From Progne subis subis (Eukaryota > Chordata > Aves > Passeriformes > Hirundinidae), in assembly GCA_022316685.1 (NCBI GenBank), contig JAKJHU010000155.1, positions 124,001 to 188,000 of the forward strand: a stretch of 64,000 nucleotides of DNA, read 5' to 3'. The notes below the pieces were generated by a model, which was not told the DNA's origin, made no database searches, and saw nothing but the letters and a program-made list of their open reading frames with translations. Below are positions 34,554 through 45,900 of this stretch, piece by piece (the first letter of the stretch is position 1; every line of letters starts with the position of its first letter). Both the position numbers and the translations under genes were made by a program.

Positions 34554-37500
34554 GTACCGCGGGCCCCGCGGGGCAGGGCTGGGAGCTCCGCCAGCCTGCG
34601 GGAGCCCCTTCAAGGGAGGGGGCCGCGACGTGCGTCTTAAGACTTTGGCTGCGGCTTCGTGTCTCCGTTTTACTTTGCTTCGCTGCTCGCGGGGGTCGGT
34701 TCCTGAGAGCCGCGTGTCGGCTGGGATTCGTTTTCCTAACGACTGGTGGCTGTCAGTGGAGCCTGGGAAAGTTGTGGCCCGCTGTAATCTTAGCGAGTGG
34801 TCATTTAAAATCAAAATGTTTCAGAGCCTGCTGGAAATAGTAGAATGTGAGACCCCACGCTCCGTTGTATAGTGCGGGCTTGCAGTATGCTGCGAAAGAG
34901 CAGAGGTTTACAGGTGGTCGTATCTTTTTTTTCCTGTTGGAGGTGTGGCTCTTAGGGCACAGTCAGAGTAATTCCCGTGGATTCGGTGGGAGCGGAGACA
35001 CCTTCCATGTCAGTGAACAGGTAGAAAAGGGACTCTTTGGACTAAGCCTACAAACTGCCTACTTACAAATCCAAAAAGCGGTATGGCTAGGTACATACCA
35101 AGGGGGAAAAACGTGGCAAATTACTGCCTTAGCTGAAAATTAGTTGGCTGTCCAAATAAAGTTTAGAGCATCTCCAAATTATTGCAAGAGTGGCCTGACC
35201 TGGAGGACCCTTCCTTCTTGTGGCAAGAAATAAGTCCTTCAGATGAGCCAGGCTTTGTGTAGATGTCCAGAAGGGTCGTACCAGGATCACTTTATTTTGC
35301 TTAAATGGTATTGTATAATCTTAACATTTCTGAACGTGTGTTCATACAATACTTGAGAGGTGGTGATTATGTTGGTGGTTATAGTACAGGGTATGTAGAA
35401 GCAGATTCTGGTTTAGTCTGTAGACTTTGGCTTGACAAACAAATTGAGAGGATGGACCTTTGAACTGATACCATTTTTAGACCTTAGGGAAGTACAGAAC
35501 GTAACTGCCGGTCAATAGAAATTACTTAACTGTGTTTCTAAGTCAGTGGAGCTGGCAGTGCTGGCTTTAGTAAGGTGTTTACTAAGCTGCAGAGTCATTT
35601 ATTAGTTATAAAGTGAATCTGTTTCCTGATTGGGAGGAAAATTACCTCTTTATCGGTCAAAACTTGAGCATATAGTGAACTACAGAGCCTTTGATTACAT
35701 TAGAGTGTTTATATTATGTGAAACAGTTTTTCTGCTAGAATTTAATCTTCTCTAAAAAAATCCATAAACTTTAAAGAATCAGAGTGTCACACCTTAGAAC
35801 TGTTTGCTGCTTCTCCCTAGGTTTCTGACTAATCTACTAAGAAGGCAAAATGGAGATGGATTTTAAGTAATTGTAGGATACTGGAGTTTGACTTGTAGGC
35901 CCAGTCTTGAAACAGAGCACTGTGTTTATGAAGATCTTTTTATAGTTGCTTATTAATGTGCTCAAAATACCATTTGCAGTGAAGTTTCTTGTTCATTGAA
36001 GGGAGGATGTGTTCTAGGTACTCTTAAAAGCTTCAAAAACTTTCATGTGCTTCTATTTTACTGCATGATTCAACGAGGGTTTTTTGAGCTTCTCACAGGA
36101 CGTGTTTGGAGATTGGATTTGGGTCCTGTATTAAAAAAGTTCTGGAATAGTGTTATGGGCAAGGAGTGCAGTTTGGGGGGGCACAGTCAGGTAACTGGAA
36201 CAAACATCTGGGATGAGAGCTGTCCACAGTCCTCTCCTTACCGCTACACCACTCTGGTTTCTTCCCTCTTGTCTTTTCAGTTTCGCTCTGGGATAAGAAC
36301 CACAAGTAATTATTTTGCATTGATAAATGTCTAGTTGAAAGGAAAGCAAGATAACTTTTAAGTTGTAGCAACCATGGCTCATAGAGAAATACAGATGACA
36401 GAAGCAGCCTATATATGATTTCCCCAGGGGCAGTAATAATGCCTTGTATGTGTCAGGTGCTCCTGCTCCTTTGCTGTTTCTGGGGGTGTCAGAGAGATGG
36501 ACTCGCTCAGTTCCCATGTGTGGGACACGTAGTTTAACGCCGGTGATGCCAGGTGTTCCCGTGCCCCTGCTGTGTGCCGGGTTCCACGTGTGTGCCGGCA
36601 GCGGCAGCGGGGCTGCTCTCGGCCGGGAGCGGGGCCGGGAGCAGAGCTGGGAGCACGGTGTGCCGGTCGCTGTAGTTTCCTCCGGGCTCTGCCGAGGCAT
36701 TAAGGGGAGGGCTCTTGCAGTTCCTTGCATCATGCAAACAGCGCCATCACCTTATGCTGATGTGTCCTTCTCAGAGGAGAGTATAAATAGCAGTAGAGCG
36801 TGTAAGGCACAACGCTTAGATGTTAAACTGTTGGATAAAATCTGCGTGAACCCTGGGAGAAGGAATAAGGATTTAGTCAGGAGAGCTACATATGGCAGTT
36901 CTCCTTTGAACATCCCATTTCTGATGTTTCTGTTCACAGTAAAGTGAAGACAAAGGCATATAAACAAAAGCAATAGTATAAAAATGGGTATTGCAGGAAG
37001 CGGGAGACAAAGCAAAAAGCCATATGGACAAGACACTTGTTACATCATGTGCTGGTGAATATATCAGTTTACTTAAGGGATTACCTGGTTGAGTTGAAAT
37101 CAGTCATCTGTATTTTTCTAACCTAGACCAAAGGTTATTTCCTTCTAGTTTTCATTCAGTGTAAAATGAAACAGTGGTTTCCTTGAGTTAAGCATAGGCC
37201 TGTGCAGTAGCACTTAACAAGGAAACATGCTGGCATTGCAACCTACAGGACATGAGAAGTTGATTCGTTTTGGTGGAACTAAGCTTAAAGAATTTCCTTC
37301 TCTTACCAAGACTGATTCTAAAGGTGAACACTCTTCTAAGCCTTAGAAGGTCTCAGGCAATCACCAAGGGCCCTCCTACAAAAACAAGGAGATGATGGTT
37401 GTCAGATGAGAGCCCTTGGACATTTCAGGAGCTGGGTTCCAAAGTCCCAGATTCCCCATGAAAGTACTAATTCCTTTCCAGGAAACCTTGCCTGATACTT

Positions 37501-39850
37501 TCTGCTCTGCTTTGGGCTCTGGTGGGTCAACTGTTGCTGGCCTTTGGAGCTTGGGAGGTAACAGTATGAATCTCCAAATTTTTCATGTACCTTACATGTA
37601 GTTTCAGATCTTCCAGGAAGAATCCCAGTTCTGCTGCAGCAGGGCAGAACCATGAGGCTCTCATTTTTTGAACCCTCTGGTGGCTGTTTCTCTCCCCTAG
37701 AGATATTTAGGTCATTAGAACTAATTTCTGTACGGCACATAGAGCCATGCTGATGATCATCTTTGTTTCCTTTCCTAACAGACCAGTGAGCCTAACACCT
37801 TCCATTAGTTCCCAAGCATCTTGAAATAGTTGATGTCAGAACTTTTTTCCAGCCTCAAAAGGCAAAAGTGGGTGCTTTATTTGACAGCTCTCCCGCAATA
37901 TCAAGATATATTGCATCTTTCTGCAGGGGTCACATATCACTTTTCACATTAAAAGCCAGTATGAATTTTTTTTTTAGTATTTAAATGTCAGCATTCCCTT
38001 CGCTGAGAAGAACATGTTTTTTAACGCATTATTTTATTGCCCGTATCAGCCAGGTTTGTCAAAGATTTCAGATCTCCTCGACCCTTACAATGCTTTACTT
38101 AATTAAGTCAAAAGAATAATAACAGGTTGTTCTTGCCTGGGTTTTTGTTTGTTTGCTTGGGGCGTGTTGTGCGTTTTTTTGTAGTGGTACATATCCGTAC
38201 TAAAGAGTTATTTTTTTAAATTTTGAGTGCTGCATCAAGCACTTTAAATGTTGACTTCTTGTGTACGCCCCACAGTGGAAAGGGTCTGTAATCTGTCTAG
38301 TGCAGGGAAAGAAGGCATAACAGTTTTAATCAGGATGTTAAAATATCCAAAGGATAATTTGATAATGCATCTGATGTTGAATCACTTGTGTTGTTCTCAA
38401 TTTAAATGATAATTTGTAATGAGAACACAACAGCTTAAGGAGATGTCGTATGAGTGTAGCCTAGGAACGTTCAACCACATGTCCAGCTTTCTTTTTATAG
38501 AGTCATTCAGAAAGCAGCACTGTTCTCTATATGTAAATTGCAATACTCTTATCTTGCAGCCCTTTTTGATTGATGCTCCTAAAGCATTAGGCCTTTACTG
38601 TCACTGAGTGCGATATTTTAAATAGAAGCACTGCATGTGCGAGGCCATTTAAGATTCTGTATTTTCCATGTGAGCAGGGTCATTGGCCCTTTTGCCCTGC
38701 AAGCTTTAATTTGCATAAATAGCATACCTTGCTGTAGGTTCAGTCTTTGCTTAACGATTGAACAGAGTAACATTGTGCACCGCAGCTGCTCGTGCTCCCT
38801 GACCTCAGCTCGCTGGCTCTGTGAGGAGCGGCACGTTCCATAAATGTGGGGTGTTTGACAAGCTGCTTCAGGCTGATTAGCTGTCTCAAAACTGCAACAG
38901 GGGTTGGGAGTGAATTAATACTTGGAAGGCTTAGGAACAAAAACTACAATGAATGCTGCTAATGAAGGCGTTCCTCCCCGACGGTCTCTGTATGATTATT
39001 AACTTACGTATGAAGAAACTGAGAGACAGAAGAATTGTGATTTATCCCAGGCCATGTGACACGATGGTGGCAGAAATAGGATTAGTGCCTTGCCCTGCCC
39101 TGCTTCAGATGCTGTGCAAGTTCATTGTGTTCCTAGAAACAATTGTATTTTGAAAAACAAGGCAGTGCCAATGTGAAAGCTAAGTATTTATTATCAGAGC
39201 TTTCAAGAGAAGTGAACAGAGGATTTTGGTCTATTCCTTGACAAAAATGTGTCTTTTCAGTTGATAAATTTTGTAGCTGTATAGTTTTACTGCGAGTACT
39301 ATTAGTTGAAAGTAAAGAAGCAGTGTAGCTTGTTCCAGCAGTGGTTTATTATGTAGAGTTCTGCTGAAATACCACTGAAACACTGTCCTAAGAATTTCAG
39401 GCTCAAGAAAACAATTTGGCTTGCTTTTGACCAGTGCTGATAGCTGAAGATACATTGTTTTTGAAGCAGAGACCCCTTCTCTGATGGTTAGCTTGATGTA
39501 GAATGCAGTCACTGTGGTGTTGGGGTGTTCCAGGGTTTTTTTGTTGTTGTTGTATGTTTGTTTTGCTTTTTTAATTTAAGTTAACCAAATTGTAGAATTT
39601 GTACTGAGTTCTAATTGTGAGCCTTCTTTTTTTTAATTTTTTTGATCTTTGCAATGACCAGATAAACTATCAATGCACATTTATACCTCACCCTCACATC
39701 CCAAAGATTTTAGCATGTTCGGATTTTGCCAGGTAGTAGGCTTTGGTGCTTATCATTTTTTAAGAGGTGGCCTCTAATGGCAAAAATATTTTGAAATCTA
39801 AACAGAAAGCTGGAGGAAGACTTCATTCCCAGACCTGTGCTATATTTCAG
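34554..39850 (+). other. ATG13 first intron (5' UTR intron)
   Basis: 5.3 kb. It holds a GC-rich patch at about 36530-36720, a MIR-like relic at about 38985-39095 and G/T-rich runs near 38140 and 39530-39570. Further non-coding exons may exist but cannot be recognised by eye. Confidence 0.7.
38985..39095 (+). mobile_element. MIR-like ancient SINE relic
   Basis: GAAGAAACTGAGAGACAGAA, then CCCAGGCCATGTGACAC, GGTGGCAGAAATAGGATTAG follows the MIR order (GAAACTGAG..., GGTCACAC..., GTGGCAGAGC.GGATT). Confidence 0.5.
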
Positions 39851-39863
39851 ATTGCCATATGCA

Positions 39864-39932
39864 ATGGACACTGATCTCAGTTCTCAGGACAGGAAGGACC
39901 TGGACAAGTTCATCAAGTTTTTTGCTTTAAAG
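39864..39932 (+). CDS. ATG13: ATG13 coding exon 1 (residues 1-23)
   Basis: The exon begins at 39851 after acceptor ATATTTCAG, with 13 nt of leader before the ATG. The donor is AAAG|GTAATT, phase 0. Confidence 0.97.
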
Positions 39933-42900
39933 GTAATTTTTCTCCTTTGGACAAATGCCTCTTCTTCCTTGTTTAAAAAACCCCAAAAACCAAACAATGT
40001 GCTTGGTGTGACTAGAGTAACAAGACTGAGGTTTGGGTTTGTTGTTTTTTTTGTTTTGATTTGCTGAAGAATGAAGCAAGAAAAGCTGATGTCAAATTAA
40101 GGAGATTCCTGAGAGCAACTAGAAAAACATCTTTTCCCCTTTTTTCTACCCACAGATCCTCTTCCATCCTCCAGAAGCATCCTGCTTTAGAATCAGTTGT
40201 AGGCACTTCACACCTCTGTCAGTTTGGGTTTCTAGCAGCATGTCTAACCACCCAGGTGTCGGGTAGTTTATTCTGCTGGACCCCACTCTTTCAGCCTATC
40301 TAAATTTTTATATTGCATCCAAAAACAGTAATATCAGAATGTTCTTTTGAATGATGTTGGTATGTAATTATAAAATTTGGCCTCACTTCACACATAGGTG
40401 CAAGTAGATAATCTGACAATAGCTTTGGTATAAACGTACAGATTCATTTGGCTTTAGTTTAATTGTCCAGGCTCGGAATATTTTTGTAAATTTTTCTGAA
40501 TTTTCTATTGGAAACTTCAAATCTTGATAGCAAAATTGACTTAGTCTCTTAACGTTGTTACAGAGAAAGGTCAGCCTAAAATGATTTTCTTTCTGAAGTA
40601 CATTTGTCTGTTAAATGTTGTAATTTAAACTGATTAGAACTGAAGGATCAGTAGCAAACTCTGCTTCTCTACATCCTGGTCAGCCCTTCCATTTTTTTCA
40701 CTCGGAGCTTGTGTAGCTCAGGCTCTGAACTGAGGGCTGTGCTGAGCCCAAAACATTACTATGTATCCTTTTCTTTCTCTTCCAGACAGTACAAGTAATT
40801 GTCCAGGCCCGACTTGGAGAGAAAATATGTACCCGCTCATCATCCTCCCCAACGGGTTCTGACTGGGTAAGGTCATATTTTATAAAGCAAGTCCATAACT
40901 CTGTGTGTGTGCTGAGAACACCATGTGATTACTACAGGCTTGCGCAGACAATAATAATTATGCGTAGAATAGGTACTGTATTTAGTTATGTTCAGTGGTG
41001 ATGTTGTGGGGGGGGTTGGTGGTGGTTGTTCAACAACACCAAATCGCTCTGGACTCTCGCAGGCTGATGAGGGGTGAGAGAAATGATGCCTTCAGCAACT
41101 CCTGCCAGCTAAGGCACATTTCCAAGACCTGCTTGGGAGTGGGGTGATGAGTTCTTATCTGTCAGAAGTTTGCTACTCTGCAAATCAGGACTTTTTACTA
41201 ATGAGCTTTATTAAAATTGAAAAGATTCAAGATACTCTGTGGGTGAAGATAAGACTGAAGTGAGGGAAAAGGGGCAAATTTTTTTTAGCAGGATCAACAA
41301 AAACATTTGAATTAGCAGCCAAGGGAATCTTTGTTAATATGAAAAGCTTGAACCCAGCTGGGAATTTTCTGTTTCATAAATATTTCAGTGGATACTGACC
41401 TAGTATATTATATATGGGTCTGTGAGCCTGTCTGAAATGTACCATCAGGCAGTTTTTCAAAGAAATAAAAAAATTGGAACCATCTCTTTGATTCTGCAGT
41501 TCAATTTGGCAATCAAAGATATCCCAGAGGTTACTCATGAAGCAAAGAAAGCCCTGGCAGGACAGCTGCCCGCTGTTGGACGGTCTATGTGCGTGGAGAT
41601 TTCTCTCAAAACCTCAGAGGTGAGAACTGAGTCAAAACAGATGCCCTTTTTTTTTTCTTTGTGAGCTTTTTTGCCTGAATCTTCAGTCAACTTCCAGAGC
41701 TCCTGTCCTTTTATCCAAGACAACATGAGACTATCTAAATGTTATTAAGTAAGGTGATATGCTAATGAAAAGAAAGGTATTGTTTAACAGAAGCAAAACT
41801 GCAAAAATCTGAGGCCAAACACACAAATGACACAGCAGCAAAATTAAATTTTTTAAGAAACTAATTTAAAGAAAATTAAATTCCTAAATTCTTAAAGAAA
41901 CTAATTTCTTAGACCATGAAGAACTTAGGCATTCTGAGGAAGATATTCCCTCAGGTGATATAATTGTGCAGGGACACTTCCAGTGCACCTTTTTCCATCA
42001 TTGCATCACAAGAAAGTGGGAGCCAGGAGACAAATCACTGAGAGGCGTGGCCATTGCTAATCACTAATGAGATATGAAAAGGTCTGTGTTCTGAAATGAG
42101 CCTTTGCTATCTTTTCTCTGATCCAGGGGGACTCCATGGAGCTGGAAATTTGGTGTCTAGAAATGAATGAAAAGTAAGTGCATTCTTCACACATCCTTTG
42201 TATTTGTAGTTTTTAGCCGAGGAAATGGGTCCATGTGGTTAATCCGTGGTGATCAGTGAGCCAGGGGCACTTCAGAGGAAACTGCCCTCTTTGTCTAGAG
42301 CAACAGTCTCAAACTGTTTTAACACCAGTGTCATGAAAGTAAACTAGTAATTTACTTCCTTCTTCATTCTTCCATGACAACTAGTAGGATTCCTCAGATA
42401 CAAGAATTCATAGTCTCAATAATGCCAAATGTTTCAAATATTGAAAAAATGTCTCTGTTTAGTAGAAGGCTGCATGGCATTTTTCAGCAGTTTCTTCTAC
42501 AGCAGCTGACTAGGCTGAAGCAGGACTCTTAGCTGGTTGGTCAGTACAGGTCACCACACTGGACCTTATTTATCACTTTGGCAATCAAATAACTGGCCCA
42601 GACTAATTTTTATTTAAAATAAAATAAACAAAAGCAACTGCAAACCAAAACAAACAAGAACCCCAAACCCAGGCAACTCAATTGTGGACAAAAGACTATT
42701 TTTTTTTGTCTTCTCTAGGTGTGACAAAGAAATCAAAGTTTCATACACTGTATACAACAGACTGTCTCTACTGCTGAAGTCTTTGCTTGCTATAACCAGA
42801 GTTACTCCAGCCTACAGACTCTCAAGGAAACAAGGCCATGAATATGTAATATTGTACAGGTAAAGCAGAAATTCCCCGTTTGAAATGCAAACAGCAGAGA

Positions 42901-45900
42901 CTCTAGACTTGCACAGTGTAGCTGCAAATGTAGTTAAAAACGGATGAGTAATAATAAAATCAAATTATTTGCATAGAAATACTACTGATCAGTGACAGAA
43001 AAAAATCTTTGGTCTATGTATCACCTTCTAGCCTTTACTTGAGCCATTGAAAGAAAAGCTAAGCACGGGCTGTGAAGTGTTAGCCTACTATGTTAGGAAG
43101 AGTAAAAAGAAAAATTCTACATGCAATCCCTGGTTAAATTGCTTACTAGCATCCAATTGTTTGGTGTTTGATAAATGGCTCTCTACACTGCACATAACTG
43201 CAATGTGTACTTTTGCAACAGATACAGACTGTTACTCCATTTTAAAGATGCATCTTTAACTCCACCTCCTGTAGTTCTTGCAGTTTATTCATCCAAATAC
43301 TGGATTCAACTCTGTTTAGCCTGTGAGTCTGACTGGCTTGTGGATCATAGTTATCTTCTTGTTTTTGGCCGAGAGAAAAGTCTCTGACATGTTTGCATAG
43401 CTAATTTATATGGTTGTAAATCTCAGGTTTGTTATCATTTGCACAGTTGAGAACTCAAAAGGAAATTCCAGCCATTTTCTCATTTTTGCCTCCATTGCTC
43501 ACTTGGCATGTACTTAAGAACAGGTCTCTTTACAGCACAGTTAATCTTTTATGTTGTGTGATGAGCATCAGCTTTTAGATTCAGACCTATCTGTGAAGTT
43601 TGTATCACTTTACATTTTTGCTCTGAACTGTAGACTTAACCACAGAGGCTTAAAAAACTTAAAGAGAAATTTCTGATTGGACTACTGTTTTCTCTTTCTC
43701 CTTTTTTTACCATGACCTGTTCTTCTTCTGAAGCAGCTGTAAGGTTTTTTGAGATGGGCATTCCAGCCATTTATTTTGTTTTGTTGGGGTTTTTTTGGGT
43801 TTTTTTGTTTTTGTTTTTGTTTTCTTTTTCCTGAAGAGGAAGAGTAGTTCCAGCCTTTCAACTCCCAAAATTAAATAAGAAACAAGGATATGTACAGCAA
43901 TACGTCCCAACTGGATCTAATAGCTTTTCTTTTTCCTTTTCCTTCAGGATATATTTTGGTGAAGTCCAGCTGAGTGGCCTGGGAGAAGGTATGATTAGAC
44001 AACACACAAACAAGAGCCGCATTATGTTTCATTCTGACTGCCTTTTGGTTACTATTCCCAAGTACTATAAGGGAAATTAGTCTGAGGTTTACATATGCTT
44101 TTTGTCTGGATCTGCCAGTGCAGCCTTGTGTCACAAGGTGACAGTTGTAATGGTGGTACTTGGACAAAATCTTGGGTGATTGCCATTTTGACTCTAGTGA
44201 TATAGAACTGAAATAAGAATATGGAATGTTGATAAGGGGCAGGGCTGTTAAAGGAGGTCATGATCTACTGAGGAACAGGAAGCATTTCAGAACAATATTT
44301 TAGACCAAGAAGCCAGGAAGCAACATCAGAAGTCTTGCCAGGTGAAGCCTACCAGCAAGGCAACCTAGTGCCGCTGTTTTGTTATGGGTTCTGTGTGTGT
44401 TTTCGGAGTTCAGATTGCAGGAGAACTTCAGAATAAAAAAGTACCATCATAAATGATCAGTGAAACTGATAATTATTTCTTAACTTCACAGGTTTCCAGA
44501 CAGTCCGTGTTGGGACAGTGGGTACCCCAGTAGGCACCATCACTTTGTCTTGTGCCTACAGAATCAACCTTGCTTTCATGTCAACCAGGTGAGAAACTGT
44601 GATCATGCCAGAAACTGTTTTACAATAATTACTGTTAAACCCCTCATATTCTGAGCCCCCAAATCTTTCCCTTCTGCTTACCCTTTCCTGCTGAGATTCT
44701 CTTTCAAGAAGAATGCTCTCTCACGCTTAAGCCTTGCAGCAAGGGGAGTATTTGGGTAGCCCTGAGCCAGGCTCTAGAACTCCAAATTGTTGATGCATGC
44801 TTGGAATCACAGGACTAAATTATAAAGATGCTCTGGTCCCATTAATAGACACAAAGGTTTTCTGCGAGGGCACCACGAGTTGGGAGAGTAGAGAGAAGAA
44901 GCCAATAACACCATTGCTTGTTGCCTTGCAGGCAGTTTGAGAGGACCCCTCCTATCATGGGGATTATAATTGATCACTTTGTGGACCGTCCCTATCCCAG
45001 CTCTTCACCCATGCATCCCTGCAATTACAGGTGAGGAAATACTGAGTTGAAGTCATGGGCCATGGTAAAGGCATCCATAACGCCCAAATACAGAGCCTTT
45101 TCCACTATTTGTTGACAGCATGGGAAGGGACACTGGAGAATTAGTGTCAGTCATATTGGCATAGTTAAACATGTGATGACAGGTGATGCTTTTCTCCTCA
45201 CATTGAGATGACTGAATGCAGCAAGCCCCAGTATTTTCCCAAATTCTTCACAGAAGCACTTGGACACAAAGGATGTTTAGTCTTGGCTGCCTTCAGGAAT
45301 TTGAAAGTGTAGTGGTTAATCCTGATGCAGAACTATGTGTCTAGACGCTTGCATCCCTGGATATTTCCACCAGGGGAAGATCGGTTTAATTTCCCTTTGG
45401 TGATGAGAGGTTTGTCTTCTCTGAAACGAATGTGAGGGCATTCACATTGGGACCAGTAGTGGTGTTGGACAATGTGTAAACACCAAAGCCAGCAGCACTA
45501 GCTGGTATAACAGAAACATTAGTTAGAAACACGCCTGTTATTTTACGTGGGGTAGAAGACAAACACCGAAGGAAAACTGATGTTTTCCCACTTTGTTTTC
45601 CTCAGTCCTGGCCAGTAGATGAGAGTCCTTCATAATTCTCCTTTCAACGACTCCCAAATACTCTCAGCCTCCCTGCAGTGTTTGTCCCAGTGTGTTTTAC
45701 TACTTGTTTGTTTTAAGGACTATTTCCAGTTAGAAAACTTGTCTTTTCTTGCTGCTTTAGAGCTGGTGAGGACAATGGTGCAGTATACCCCTCAGTAGAA
45801 GATTCCCAAGAAGTGTGTACCACATCTTTTTCCACCTCTCCTCCATCTCAGGTAAGAGAGACCAGGTTCTTTTTACTTCTAGATACAATTGCTATAAGAA

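Larger units (their letters stand above)
33690..34620. promoter_or_regulatory. CpG island: bidirectional HARBI1/ATG13 promoter
   Basis: About 0.9 kb of very GC- and CpG-rich DNA lies between the divergent genes HARBI1 (minus) and ATG13 (plus). It contains GGGCGG-type GC boxes (for example 34081-34095), a polypyrimidine tract and a GGCGAY repeat. It carries a minus-strand donor for HARBI1 (33741) and two plus-strand donors for ATG13 (34134 and 34554). No TATA box is obvious. Long frames on both strands here are composition artefacts. Confidence 0.85.

Noticed and set aside
33738..34814. 358-codon minus-strand ORF over the HARBI1/ATG13 island
   Set aside because: A composition artefact of the CpG island, with competing long frames on the other strand and no similarity recognised.
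36131..36733. 200-codon minus-strand ORF in ATG13 intron 1
   Set aside because: It arises from the GC-rich patch, with no domain and no splice or promoter support.
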